NCBI RefSeq assembly: GCF_016587355.1
Contig: NZ_BNJF01000001.1
Location: forward strand, 4,369,721-4,433,720
From: Ktedonospora formicarum
Lineage (GTDB): Bacteria > Chloroflexota > Ktedonobacteria > Ktedonobacterales > Ktedonobacteraceae
Direction: 5' to 3'
Length of the DNA stretch: 64,000 nt
Below are positions 8,632 through 18,658 of this stretch, one piece after another; within the stretch, counting starts at the first letter, position 1; every line of letters begins with the position of its first letter. The position numbers and the translations under genes were made by a program. The notes beneath the pieces are model-generated. The model had not been told where the DNA came from, did no database searches, and saw nothing but the letters and a program-made list of their open reading frames with translations.

Positions 8632-9402
8632 TTATGCATCAGCTATAAGCATCGTGACAAGGGCTGGAAGAATATCGCCCGCTTTCTCATGAATAGTGAC
8701 ATCAGCCAGACTATCGAGTGAGGTGGGTTCCAGGTTGATGATAATGAGAGGTATATTGCGCCGGAGGGCCAGGCGTGGTAGCGTCGAGGCGGGTGTGACC
8801 TTGAGTGAAGAACCAACAACCAGGAAAAGGTCACACTCTTCCGCATAGCTTCTGGCGCGGCTAAGCTCGGCGTCAGGGACGCGTTGTCCGAAGAGGATCG
8901 TCGCGGACTTCAAGTAACCCCCACATTGCTCGCAGCATGGATCAATCTCTCCCGCATCGATGCGCTCTTGAAGCTCTTCTATCGAGGATCGCATGCCGCA
9001 GAGCGTACAGGCCGCGACGCGTGAAGTGCCATGCAATTCGACAATGCGTTGGGGATTGTTGCCTGCGTCCTGGTGCAAACCATCAAAGTTCTGGGTGATC
9101 AGGCCCAGCAAGCGCTGCTGGCGTTCTAAATGCTTCAGAGCGTGATGAGCGTGATTGGGCCGTGCGTTTCCAATCTGCTGGCGCAACGCCCGGCGCGATT
9201 GCCAGTACTGGCGTCGCGCTTCGGTGCTGTTGAGGAAGTCACGATAGCTGGTTGGTGGATGCGTGCGCCAGTACGAGTCAGGCCCGCGAAAGTCAGGGAT
9301 ACCGGACTCTGTGCTGATACCGGCTCCGGTCAAGACCACGATTTTGTGTGAGACCTGAAGTAACTCGGCGGCGTCCTGTAGTTGTTCTTGCAAGCTAAGC
9401 AC
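8632..9402 (-). CDS. cobB: NAD-dependent protein deacylase (sirtuin, CobB/Sir2 family)
   Basis: This enzyme removes acyl groups from lysines using NAD+. The family motifs are in order: GAGISTESGIPDFRG (about residues 26-40), TQNFDGLHQDAG (about 102-113), the catalytic His in ELHGTSRVA, four zinc cysteines (CTLCG and CCEQCGG), and the NAD-binding GSSLKVTPAS. The 256 residues are normal for a class U/III bacterial sirtuin. The start is GTG at 9402, with a weak upstream site. An acetyl-CoA synthetase, the classic sirtuin target, is encoded about 47 kb away, with the acetylatable lysine motif intact. That functional link comes from general knowledge, not from this context. Confidence 0.93.
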   Translation of the reverse strand: MLSLQEQLQDAAELLQVSHKIVVLTGAGISTESGIPDFRGPDSYWRTHPPTSYRDFLNSTEARRQYWQSRRALRQQIGNARPNHAHHALKHLERQQRLLGLITQNFDGLHQDAGNNPQRIVELHGTSRVAACTLCGMRSSIEELQERIDAGEIDPCCEQCGGYLKSATILFGQRVPDAELSRARSYAEECDLFLVVGSSLKVTPASTLPRLALRRNIPLIIINLEPTSLDSLADVTIHEKAGDILPALVTMLIADA

Positions 9403-9517
9403 GGTTAAATGACGCTCCTCTCCATTGAGAGCACTGGCTGCGGTAGATGGCGAAAGAATTTCTTTATGCGATTATAGTCTTCCTTACCTTCCAGCGCAAA
9501 TGAGCTAGCGACCTGGA

Positions 9518-11425
9518 CTATGCGATCTGAAGTTGAGCATAAGTAGTCGTAAAGCCTGGCTGCCCCAGTGTGGCGTCCATAGGAGAGGCTCCCGTTACCA
9601 TCAGTCCAACCAATCCAGCCGAGTAATGATTATCTTTGAGCGTGGTTTGTTGGTCTTGCAGTTTGAGTTGCTTATTGTTGAGCTTAAAGCTATAGGTATC
9701 ACCCTTTGCGGTGACGCTCAATGTGTTATCCTGGTGTAAACCCTGATGGAGAGCACTGGACGATTCCGCAGACCAGAGTGTTTGATAGCTAATTTGTCCA
9801 TTGTTGCTATCGTAGCGGAGAATGGTGTAATCGCCCTGTCCATCGATAGCGAAAACATAGCAGGAGCTTACACTCTGACCTGTATAGGTGAGGTGGTAAG
9901 CCATACCATAGAAGCGATCTGACGCTCCGCTATCCTGGCGCATAGTGATGGTCCAGGTGAAGTTTTCAGGTAGCTTGCCTACCGCCTGTGGGTTAGGAAA
10001 GTGCGTGTTTGTATCGTTGACTACTATTTTGTAGGCGTGATTGTTTAGTGAGGCATTGAGGGAGTCAAGATTACCAACAACCCACTTATTAGGGTTGTTG
10101 CTATCTGCGAAATTATCAGTAAAAGCCTGAGCTGTCTGTGATGAGGGTTGATTCAGATTCAAGTTTAAGAGTGGAAGCACTCGTGTTCCAATCAGGACCA
10201 GGGCCAGAATGATGATGACAGCGGTTGCGATGGTGGAGAGACGAAATAGTGGGGAGCGTTGCACGGGGCGGGGCGCTATTGGCGTTTGATAGGAAGGTAT
10301 CTGGGACAAGGAGCCTGGCATTGTGACAGGTGTCGTATTGGACTGCTGGAGCGACGTTGCGTTGACTGGGCCATACAAACCAGGAGAAGAATGCCCCTCA
10401 ATAGTTGAATAGTTGGGATGCGTTGGTTGTACGGACGGCTGTGAAGGAAGTGTCTGTGCCGATGAGTTGGCTAAAGGAAAGTGTGAATAGGACGACGACG
10501 GTTGCGTCAGGGCTGGGAGCGCATCTTCAAGTGCCTGGGCCATCTCTTCCGCGTTCTGGAATCGTTGTTCAGGTTGCTTCTCTAGCGCCTTATAGGTAAT
10601 CAACTCCAGGATATCGGGAATCTGAGGGTTGAGCGTGCGGATAGGTGGGGGGGCTTGGAACAGGTGCTGATAGAGGTAGCCCGTCAGATTTTCTGCCTCA
10701 AAGGGCCGCCTTCCGGCGAGCATCTGATAGAGTACTATGCCGAGAGCATAGATATCAGTGCGCGCATCCACCTGTTGATTATTGAATTGCTCAGGAGCCA
10801 TATACGCGGCGGTCCCGATGACCTGCCCTATTTGCGTGAGTGCGGGATGGGCGTTGGCTTGTGAGCCATGCCCAAGTGGAGCATCATCACTCGTTGAGAA
10901 GAGCTTGGCAATCCCAAAGTCTGAGAGGAGCAGATGATTGGGATCGCTGGCTGAGACGAGCATATTTTGTGGCTTGATATCGCGGTGAACGATTCCATTA
11001 CGATGCGCGTGATGAAGCGCGCGCGCCATCTGAAGCGTATAGCGCGCGGCGCGGCGTGGATCAAGCGCCTGTCCATCACGCATATAGGTGCGTAATGTTC
11101 CACCTCCAACGTATTGCATTACCAGGTACGTTAAACGGTTCCCCTGGGGATCGGCGTTTGTCTCGCCAAAGTCATACACCGCGACAATATTGGGATGCTC
11201 CAGGCGCGCGACAAGCAGTGCCTCGCGCTTGAAGCGTTCGATGAACGCGGTCTCATCATCATTGTTATCCTGCCCTCTCAGGTGGGGCAGGATAACCTTG
11301 AGCGCGACATCACGCTGTAAGCGTTCGTGATAGGCTTTGTACACGCGAGCCATGCCACCTTCGCCGATGGCGGACTTGATCTGATAGGCTCCAATTTGCT
11401 TGCCGATGAGCGCATCCTGCGGCAT
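9518..11425 (-). CDS. Membrane Ser/Thr protein kinase with extracellular concanavalin-like domain
   Basis: This is a eukaryotic-like (Hanks/PknB-type) kinase. Residues 10-285 form the kinase domain: glycine loop IGEGGMARVY, Lys in DVALKVI, catalytic HRDIKPQNMLV, DFGIAKL and APEQFNNQQVDARTDIYALG. A Ser/Pro/Thr-rich linker follows, then one membrane helix (about 393-415, TIATAVIIILALVLIG). The outer domain of about 200 residues starts FTDNFADSNNPNKWVVG and resembles LamG/DUF1080-like jelly rolls, so a ligand-sensing role outside the cell is inferred. The start ATG has GGGAG 7 bases upstream. It lies 60 bases downstream of the zinc-ribbon/BACON protein gene on the same strand, suggesting an operon and perhaps kinase-substrate pairing. 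Confidence 0.9.
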   Translation of the reverse strand: MPQDALIGKQIGAYQIKSAIGEGGMARVYKAYHERLQRDVALKVILPHLRGQDNNDDETAFIERFKREALLVARLEHPNIVAVYDFGETNADPQGNRLTYLVMQYVGGGTLRTYMRDGQALDPRRAARYTLQMARALHHAHRNGIVHRDIKPQNMLVSASDPNHLLLSDFGIAKLFSTSDDAPLGHGSQANAHPALTQIGQVIGTAAYMAPEQFNNQQVDARTDIYALGIVLYQMLAGRRPFEAENLTGYLYQHLFQAPPPIRTLNPQIPDILELITYKALEKQPEQRFQNAEEMAQALEDALPALTQPSSSYSHFPLANSSAQTLPSQPSVQPTHPNYSTIEGHSSPGLYGPVNATSLQQSNTTPVTMPGSLSQIPSYQTPIAPRPVQRSPLFRLSTIATAVIIILALVLIGTRVLPLLNLNLNQPSSQTAQAFTDNFADSNNPNKWVVGNLDSLNASLNNHAYKIVVNDTNTHFPNPQAVGKLPENFTWTITMRQDSGASDRFYGMAYHLTYTGQSVSSCYVFAIDGQGDYTILRYDSNNGQISYQTLWSAESSSALHQGLHQDNTLSVTAKGDTYSFKLNNKQLKLQDQQTTLKDNHYSAGLVGLMVTGASPMDATLGQPGFTTTYAQLQIA

Positions 11426-11484
11426 GTCGTATCTCCCTGAAACATATTACGATTTTTTATCATGTATTGTTTGGATTGAAAAAG

Positions 11485-13274
11485 TTAGCGAATATCGTAG
11501 CTAACCTGCATTGTCAAGGTCACAACAGCCTGTTTCTCACCATTGGAGATGGTAATCGTAGCGCTGTAGGTGCCAGCTTTGAGACTATTGCCTGATCCGC
11601 TCACGACAATGGTGATGCTCTCTCCCGCTCTAAGTGTGCCACTGTACTGGCTCAGGCTTGCCCAGTTGGCATTAAGCGATGCGCTCCAGTCAGAAGTGAT
11701 ATTACCGCAATTGGTGATGGTGATTCGAGCGGTATCAGTTGAGTTATTGACGCTTGTTAGTGAGATGGAGGTTGGATTAGTCTCAATGCAAGAGATGTTC
11801 GCCTGCTTGACGGTCAGCGTCACCGTAACCGTTGCATAGGTATTGCTAGCCGGATGATAGAAAGTGACCGAAGACGTGTATGTTGAGCCACCCTTGAGAT
11901 TGCTGGCATCAGCACTGATATTCACATCTTGCGTTCCAGGTGCCTGAATCTGCCCCTGCGGAGGATAGACCTTTAGCCACGAATCCTTCACATTTGCTTG
12001 CCAATCGAGCGCGCCGCTTCCACTCGTCGTGAGCGTCACTATCACCGTATTGGATGAATTGCCAGCGGTCGCGCTCAAGGAAACATGTTGCGGCGTGACT
12101 CCTGCGAGTGCGGGCGGCTGCGTCGTGGTACTTGTTTCCGTTGGAGTTGGAGTTGGTGATGGCGTCTCCGTTGTGGTAGGTGACGGCGTGGGCGTTTGAG
12201 TTGCAGTTGGCGCGGCCTTTGTGCTAGTCTGTCCAGTCTGTTGTACTGTAACGGGGATTGAGGCCTCGCGCTGCCAGGAGCTACCAGTCGCGCGTATAGT
12301 ATGTTTTCCAGGTGACCAGGAGGCATCAATGTGGAGCTGGACGTCAAACGCGCCGAGTGTCGATACTGTAAGCGTCTTGCCAGTCACGCTCTGCTGACGC
12401 GCTAATGCCAGATTAGCGCCGAGACGATTGGCTGATAATGAGCTCTGCTCTGATGGTGTCTCAACGAGCAGCGGGCGTGTACCATCCAGAGTGAGCGTTA
12501 CGGACGAAGAGGGAAGGAAACCCTGCCCATGAAGCTGGTAGGTATTGCCTACCTGTACCTCGCTGGCTCCATTGAGACTGATCGCAGGTGTGAAGAGCAC
12601 GAAACCAAGCGTCCCAATTGTAGCGAGAATGACCAGGACAGTCAGTACCGTAAGAATCCAGGGCAGACATCCTGAAGATGTTGGTGGTGTCGGAGGGCTG
12701 GATGTGCCTGGCGAACCCGAAGGCGAACCACCCGAAGGCATCGACGGAGTGCCCGAAGGTGGCGTATAGACAGGAGGCTGCTGCATGATACCAGATGTGC
12801 TTGCCAGACCTGCCCCCGCGCCGGATATATTGGGCGCTAGATTTCCCATGGCCTGCTGTATGCCAGGAGTACCAGGAGCGTTAGGGATTCGTGGCTGACT
12901 GGGCGTGCCCTGAACTGTTGGTGCATTCTGTGTCTGATTATCGAGCGCTCCCAGACCCGCCAGAGGAATCCCTAACAAGGCCGCGCGCCGGCGACGCTCT
13001 TCCTCCTCTTCGCGTGAGCCGGGTGTGGCTGGCATCGGGGTATTGTGCTGGATACCAGAATAAGAGATGGGTAATGGAGTGACTGGATGGGGGGAGGGGT
13101 AACGGGCGAGTGGGGTCCTGAAAGGTGTGTTGGTGCGTTACGCTCACTGAGCAACGTTTGGTTATTTTGCCTGGTAAGATCATTTACACCTTCTTGCTGC
13201 ATGGTCCTGCCACAGTATCCACAGAAAGCTGAGGATACTGGATTGTCTGTGCCACAATTCGTACAGCGTATCAT
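11485..13274 (-). CDS. Zinc-ribbon / transmembrane / BACON-repeat protein, frame interrupted at 13089-13094
   Basis: The N-terminal frame (ATG at 13274) gives a double-CxxC zinc ribbon, CTNCGTDNPVSSAFCGYCGR, and a Pro-rich stretch. The rest reads in another frame: PATPGSREEEEERRRRAAL, a long Pro/Gly/Ser region, a membrane helix (PWILTVLTVLVILATIGTLGF), an Ig-like segment, a Thr/Pro linker, and two BACON-like repeats at the C-terminus (CVETNPTSISL-like and GVTPQHVSLSA starts). One extra C in the C6 run of the minus strand (13089-13094) joins both frames without a stop. So this looks like one gene of about 596 codons with a one-base deletion or base-calling error. It is upstream of the Ser/Thr kinase by 60 bases. 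Cell-surface role inferred. Confidence 0.75.
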
Positions 13275-13277
13275 CAA

Positions 13278-13547
13278 GGGCCTTGCCTTTTCTCTGCTCT
13301 ATCAACGCAGGTGCTATCATGAAGTGCCACGTATTTATCTCAAACTGGGTTAGAAAGCTTTATGATAGGTTAAGACTTGCTTCGTGTGCCCTGACGGGCA
13401 GGGCATGTTTTTCCTATCAGAAGCGTACCATAAACTGTTGTATTTTTGCGTGAGCAAACTGGCATTCTCGCTGTGTGCTTCCTCACAATTAGCCTTCTAA
13501 CCATAAACGCCCGTGGTGGCGTGTTCTTGGGTATAAGGTTGTGATGG
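13278..13547. other. Gap between divergently arranged transcripts; small hairpin at 13387-13405
   Basis: No gene is seen. A 7-bp hairpin (13387-13393 and 13399-13405) is followed on the plus strand by TGTTTTT, which looks like a small terminator although no plus-strand gene ends here. The gap must also hold the promoter of the minus-strand zinc-ribbon gene. Confidence 0.35.
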
Positions 13548-16013
13548 CTAGGGAAGTGAGAGGAGGTCTGGCCCGTTCTCCTGTCCCAGGCGATAGCTAA
13601 GGTCATAGTTTTGGATGAAAGCCAGTTCATCAGTGGTCAGGCCATAGTGGTGCGCCAGAAGTTCGTCAATCTTGTCAATGATTGGTTTTGAACGTTTTGC
13701 GAAGACCGTATAGCTACCTGTCTGCCCCCTTCGACGGTGCAGGGCGTTCCGGCGATAGTCGAGCATCAATTCGGCGCAAAGCTGGCTCAGGTTTTCCAGG
13801 ATGAGATGATTGGTGGGATAGGTAAAGCGAAAGCCGAAGAGCATGTAATCTTTGAGATTAAATGTATCGAACGTGACAGTGTAGTACCACCAGAAGAGCG
13901 AGCTATTAAAGAGAGCCACAAAGACATCGCGGTCGTAACCATCCAGAAAGGTGCAACGCTTGTTTGATGTCGTATGGTAGGGCCATGGGAAATTGATAAA
14001 GACCTTCCAGTAGAGACCGCCAGCCGAACGGTAGTGCATATTGTTCCGATTGGAGCGCGGCGCGATATAGCGCTCTATGGTTTCTTGCCGCAGGAGTTTC
14101 TCCATAATTATATTCTCCTGCTCATGGCCGAACTTGGGGTAATAGTGGGGATTAAGCGCATCTGTTGCCGTCGTGACCTGGCAGTAGTGGAGTGTGGGAA
14201 AGAGAAAAGGGCGCTGCTCGGTACTCCACTTACGTACATGCGTGCTGAAGCGCTGCTCCGGTCCTGTATTTCGCGCCAGATAGATCGTCGTTGGAATGCT
14301 GGCAGCCTTCTGACCCGCGAAGAGCATAGAAGGCCGGAAGTGATAGAACGAAAGCCAGCTTGTGGGGAGCCAGCGCTTGAAGCCGCGCAGAAATGGAAGC
14401 ATATTGCGTGTGGCAAAAGCTGCCAGTGGCACAATCATACCCTGGTGTCCATGAGGGGCGAGCAACTGGCAACTCCGCTCAATAATGCATGGATAGAGGT
14501 TTGCGCAGGGCAGCGTCTCATAGTCTGGAAGATGATATGAGAACTGGCGCGCGTCATACTCGACATAAGGGGGATTGCCAAGGATGACGCTAAAGCCTCC
14601 GCGCCGGAAAACCTCTGGAAAGGTTTGGCTCCAGTGAAGTGGTCGGTGTTGAATGAGCCATTTATGGACGTGCTCTTCATCGTTGGGGTAGATACCATAT
14701 TCGGAAGCCAGCGCGAGATCGAGTATAGCGTCGTCAGCCAGATCTTCTGGCGGTTGCACATAACCTATCAAGGCGTTTCCTGCCCGTATATTATGGTTAA
14801 TGGTGGGCCAGGAAACAACATCATCTGAATACTTATATAGCGCGAGGAGCCTGAGGAAGAGGCGTAGCGTGCAGATTTCAATCGCCTCCTCCATGATATC
14901 CACTCCGTAGAGATTGTGTGTCAGGATGGCCTTGTGGATAGCATAGCGATGTTGTTGTGATGCGTATTTTGGCTCGGAAAGCTCTGGTATGTGATGTGCG
15001 AGCGCTGGAAGGCGACGCAAACAGGTTGTATAGAGCAGGACTAGCACGTCTAGCGCCGCGAAAAGAAAGGCACCTGAACCACAGGTGGGATCAAGGATGG
15101 TGAGCTGACATAGCTCTTCGAAAAAGGCCTGGAGGAGCCGCTCTGAGAAAGACTCTTCGAGCATATCGGTGACCAGCCGCATGATATCAAGATTGTGGGT
15201 GATGAGGTCGTCTACTGTATGGATGCACCCTTCAAGGAGTGTTTGTCGGATTGCGCTCGCGCGTGCAAGGCGTTGATAACATGCCTGTTGCGTCTCTCCA
15301 GGCAAACATGTAGGAGAAAGGGCCGCCTGATAGATATAGCGTTCTGGTCTCGAGCGCAGGAGGTGCCAGTGAGGTGAGGAGGATGCGAATTCCTCAGGAT
15401 AACGAGTAATAAGGCGTTCTAGTAGATGTGGCAGCAGTGTATAGCGAGCGATATATGAGGTAACATCCTCTTGCGTATAGTAGGCTCCCATTTGCTGCTG
15501 ATTGACATGCTGCTCAAGGATGTGCCCAAGGATATCAGGTGTCATCGCGTATTGTGAGGAAGAAGATTCGTTATCGAGCCGCCATTCATAGGTATTGAGA
15601 AACGTAAAGAGCCGCGCGAAACAGCTATCAGGGACATGGATAGTTGGATGCTTACACTCAATAGCATGAGGCGTAAAGAGGGGGCCTGCCAGGACGGGAA
15701 GTTGTTTGTCTGTGCCAGGAATGTGTCCTTGTTGAAAGAGAGGAAGCAGAATGTCGCGATAAAAGGTGTCTGCACCCTGGCTCTGCTGGAGGCGGTTGCA
15801 TAAATAGTGCTTCTCGCCAGCGAGGAGGCCGTTCTGTTGAAGAAAGTAGAGGAAGAGTAGACGGTAGAGTAGTAACGATGTGTAGTGCTCGCGCTCATCA
15901 TCATCATCGATGCCTTTGAGCGCGATTAGCAGGTGTGCGCGTTCTCGTGAGAATTGTTTGGAGAAGGCACGAATCACCCGTTCTTGCATTTGTCCCACGC
16001 TAGATTCCCTCAT
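13548..16013 (-). CDS. Eco57I/PglX-like N6-adenine DNA methyltransferase family protein (first-listed of tandem pair)
   Basis: This 821-residue protein resembles the adenine methylases of type IIG systems and BREX PglX. The N-terminal domain has YRLLFLYFLQQNGLL (about 48-62) and a conserved RWLD-like segment (TYEWRLDNE). MGAYYTQEDVTSYIARYTL then leads into the Rossmann part. The AdoMet motif I is LDPTCGSGAFLFAALD, and the catalytic motif IV is VILGNPPYVEY. The C-terminal third should be the target-recognition region (NSSLFWWYYTVTF). No PD-(D/E)XK nuclease motif is obvious. A paralogue of the same size lies 111 bases upstream on the same strand. No helicase, nuclease or BREX genes flank the pair. 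A methylation or phage-defence role is inferred. Confidence 0.85.
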   Translation of the reverse strand: MRESSVGQMQERVIRAFSKQFSRERAHLLIALKGIDDDDEREHYTSLLLYRLLFLYFLQQNGLLAGEKHYLCNRLQQSQGADTFYRDILLPLFQQGHIPGTDKQLPVLAGPLFTPHAIECKHPTIHVPDSCFARLFTFLNTYEWRLDNESSSSQYAMTPDILGHILEQHVNQQQMGAYYTQEDVTSYIARYTLLPHLLERLITRYPEEFASSSPHWHLLRSRPERYIYQAALSPTCLPGETQQACYQRLARASAIRQTLLEGCIHTVDDLITHNLDIMRLVTDMLEESFSERLLQAFFEELCQLTILDPTCGSGAFLFAALDVLVLLYTTCLRRLPALAHHIPELSEPKYASQQHRYAIHKAILTHNLYGVDIMEEAIEICTLRLFLRLLALYKYSDDVVSWPTINHNIRAGNALIGYVQPPEDLADDAILDLALASEYGIYPNDEEHVHKWLIQHRPLHWSQTFPEVFRRGGFSVILGNPPYVEYDARQFSYHLPDYETLPCANLYPCIIERSCQLLAPHGHQGMIVPLAAFATRNMLPFLRGFKRWLPTSWLSFYHFRPSMLFAGQKAASIPTTIYLARNTGPEQRFSTHVRKWSTEQRPFLFPTLHYCQVTTATDALNPHYYPKFGHEQENIIMEKLLRQETIERYIAPRSNRNNMHYRSAGGLYWKVFINFPWPYHTTSNKRCTFLDGYDRDVFVALFNSSLFWWYYTVTFDTFNLKDYMLFGFRFTYPTNHLILENLSQLCAELMLDYRRNALHRRRGQTGSYTVFAKRSKPIIDKIDELLAHHYGLTTDELAFIQNYDLSYRLGQENGPDLLSLP

Positions 16014-16124
16014 CGTCTATCTAAGAAGACTACACTTCTAATTAGTGCAACGTATAGATGCGCGGCCCATGTATTGTTATGCCCCAATTGGGTAGGTTCC
16101 GTTTATGGATTGCACCTGGACATC

Positions 16125-18569
16125 TCAGGCTTCATGGTGGTCAGAACAGGAGCGATACTTATCGTCATAGTGGAGAATGAACTCTAGCTCTTCAGAGCTA
16201 AAGCCATAGAAGCGCGCCAGAAGTTCGTCGACCTCATTAAGTATGGGTCTGGAACAAGCTAAATGGTATTCCATAAGTTCGATATGAAGACCTTGATGGG
16301 TATGCTGTGCGTTTGCTTGTGTATTGCGTGTACTATAGTTGGCATTGCGCAGAATATCTGCCTCTAGCAGGTGAGCGAGCGAGACCATATCCTGACAGGT
16401 AAGCAGCGAGTAAGGAAGCGGAAAAGCTTTGACTAGCGAATGCGCAAGGTGGAAGCCGTCTGCGTGCGTAGCGAACCACAGATAAAAGAGTGAGCTATTC
16501 ATCAAAGCCATGATTGTACGAGCATGAGCTTCCTCTGCGAAATATAAGTAGCGCCCATGTGGTGGGGGCATCGCAATGCCATTTTTCTTATAGTAGGGAA
16601 TTTGGCATATGGCTTTGAGCCAGTAGTTTGTCGCCTCCTGGTAGTAGACAAAGTAAGAGGCCGCATAGGATGCAAGCAGGGCGCCAAGCGTCGTTGCCTG
16701 ATGTTGTGTATTGAGTTTGTGTAGGATATTTCCATGCAGAGGAGCACCCAGTTTGGGGAAGGAATCGCCGGAGAGTTGGGGTGGGAGTGGTGTATAGCGC
16801 ATGAGCTCGATCAGATGTGGTCGCTCGGTTGCGTACCAGCGTTGAAGGCGCGTGATATGGATCTGGTGGGAATGTGTCTCGGAGCTATTGTGCCTAGCCA
16901 GGAGAAGGGTCAGGCGCTGAAACGCCCCCTCAAACAAGCGACAGGGGAAGATCTCGAAGTTTGCCAGCCAGAGTTCGGCTGCGTTCTGGCGTAACTCTGT
17001 GCGTAGGGATGAGAAGCGAGCGCCACTACAGATACTCAGCGGTACAAGCAGACCCATGTAGCTCTGATCTGAGCGGGTGAGACGTAAGGCGAGCGCCGTC
17101 ACTTCCGCATAGAGATTGCCATAGGTAGTCGAGCATGAATGCTGGTCTATGCGCTCACGACGGAGTTCCAGATAAGGTGGATTTCCCAGTACTACATCAA
17201 AGCCGCCGCGTGCCATAACACCTGGAAATGCCTGCTGCCAGTGCAGAGTAGCCCCTTCTTTATTAACAGAAGTTATGTGTTGAGATTTCCCAGTCACGAA
17301 ATTGCTATGCAGTACATCCCCAGTATGAATATGGTCTCGTAGTTCGGGAAGGGGAAGCTGTGTCTCATTTGGGGCACAGGCGAGTAGCGCTAGCAGGAGT
17401 CTTGTCTGACAAATCAACGTTGCGCCTGACATGAGGTCTACGCCATAGAGATTATGCGACAGGATATTTACCAGGGCGAAGTGTTCTAGACTGGCGTAAT
17501 GCTCAACTCGGTGCAGGATTGCCTGACAACGTGGATCGGACGCGAAAGCCATCAGACGTTTCAGACAGATCATATAGAGATTTTTGAGAAGCGCGAGAGA
17601 CGCGTACAGGAATGCCCCGCACCCGCAGGTTGGATCGAGCACACATAGTTCATCAAGCGCCCCAAAGAAAACCAGCAGTATCTCGACATCCTCACAGGTT
17701 GCCAGAGCATCGAGTGCCCAGCGTGAGATATCAAGATTGTACGCTATCGCATGCTCCAGCGTTTGAATTTTGTTGCTTATCAGGACCTGCTCTAGCTCTG
17801 CGAGCCGTTTCAAGCGTACCTTACGTTCGTAAGGCGTTTCTCTGGGTAGGCTCTCTGAGTATTGGAGTGCGCGTGGAAGGTAGCGTGAGGGGGGATTGTG
17901 GTGAAGTGCGCGTGCTAGCAACGCGCGCACATGTGCATCTGAGAGGCGTGTAGCCACCCTATTAAAAAGGATGGGAAGGAGTGTGTGACTCGCGACATAG
18001 TTTGTCACATCCGCACTGGTATAATAGGCTCCCATCTCCTTCTGCTTGATTTGTTGCTCATAGAGCAATGTCAGCACAATTGGGGAGAGGCTTTTATCAT
18101 CTTCGCTTTGCTCATCAAGCCGCCACCTATAGGCATCAAAGAGATCGAAAAGTGCCTCGAAGGCGCTATCTGGGAAATCGATGTGGTGAACTTCCAGAGG
18201 GAGTGGGAAGAAAAGGGGAAGAGGGAGGCATGGCAGTGTTGTTGTACTCTCATCTGATGAGCACGAAAGTTCTTCGAGAAGAGGAAGGAAGATGCAGCGA
18301 TAAAAGCTGTCGGGGCCGTAGCGCTGCCGCCCCTGCTCTAACAGGTGCCGTATATATTCTCGATCATCGGCGAGCAATCCCGCGCTTTGCAGAAAGTAGA
18401 GCGTCGTAAGGCGTTGCAGCGTGAGCAGTGCGAGCCTGGAGCGTTCCTCTGGGGTTAGATCTCCAGAAAGGGTTGTGCTCAACAATGTATGCAGGGCTTT
18501 GCACTGGCGGCAGAAGCGTTTAAGTGTGGAATGTAGATGCGTGGGATCAGGCCCGGATAGGTGAGCCAT
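16125..18569 (-). CDS. Eco57I/PglX-like N6-adenine DNA methyltransferase family protein (second of tandem pair)
   Basis: This is a paralogue of the neighbouring 821-residue methylase, with the same domain order. The N-terminal region has LQRLTTLYFLQSAGLLADDREY, then YRWRLDEQSEDD and MGAYYTSADVTNYVASHTLL. Motif I is LDPTCGCGAFLYASLALL, with Cys in place of the usual Ser. Motif IV is VVLGNPPYLELRRE. The C-terminal part has NSSLFYLWFATHADG and a polar target-recognition-like region. An ATG at 18578 is also in frame, but AGGA 9 bases before the ATG at 18569 favours that start. It is transcribed first, followed after 111 bases by its partner. Whether both are active or one modulates specificity cannot be read from sequence. 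No cognate nuclease is visible. Confidence 0.84.
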   Translation of the reverse strand: MAHLSGPDPTHLHSTLKRFCRQCKALHTLLSTTLSGDLTPEERSRLALLTLQRLTTLYFLQSAGLLADDREYIRHLLEQGRQRYGPDSFYRCIFLPLLEELSCSSDESTTTLPCLPLPLFFPLPLEVHHIDFPDSAFEALFDLFDAYRWRLDEQSEDDKSLSPIVLTLLYEQQIKQKEMGAYYTSADVTNYVASHTLLPILFNRVATRLSDAHVRALLARALHHNPPSRYLPRALQYSESLPRETPYERKVRLKRLAELEQVLISNKIQTLEHAIAYNLDISRWALDALATCEDVEILLVFFGALDELCVLDPTCGCGAFLYASLALLKNLYMICLKRLMAFASDPRCQAILHRVEHYASLEHFALVNILSHNLYGVDLMSGATLICQTRLLLALLACAPNETQLPLPELRDHIHTGDVLHSNFVTGKSQHITSVNKEGATLHWQQAFPGVMARGGFDVVLGNPPYLELRRERIDQHSCSTTYGNLYAEVTALALRLTRSDQSYMGLLVPLSICSGARFSSLRTELRQNAAELWLANFEIFPCRLFEGAFQRLTLLLARHNSSETHSHQIHITRLQRWYATERPHLIELMRYTPLPPQLSGDSFPKLGAPLHGNILHKLNTQHQATTLGALLASYAASYFVYYQEATNYWLKAICQIPYYKKNGIAMPPPHGRYLYFAEEAHARTIMALMNSSLFYLWFATHADGFHLAHSLVKAFPLPYSLLTCQDMVSLAHLLEADILRNANYSTRNTQANAQHTHQGLHIELMEYHLACSRPILNEVDELLARFYGFSSEELEFILHYDDKYRSCSDHHEA

Positions 18570-18658
18570 ATAATGCATTCCTACTTTTGATGACTGGTCA
18601 TCTTATACTTTTCGATTCGTGGCAATTCATATTTGTTTATCAAGCCATGTCTATTATA

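Noticed and set aside
13974..14540. A 188-codon plus-strand open frame
   Set aside because: It lies within the conserved methylase gene on the other strand and has no recognisable domain.
13548..18569. BREX or DISARM defence island
   Set aside because: Only methylase-like proteins are found. No BrxA, BrxB, BrxC, PglZ, BrxL, DrmA-like helicase or nuclease gene is present in the window.
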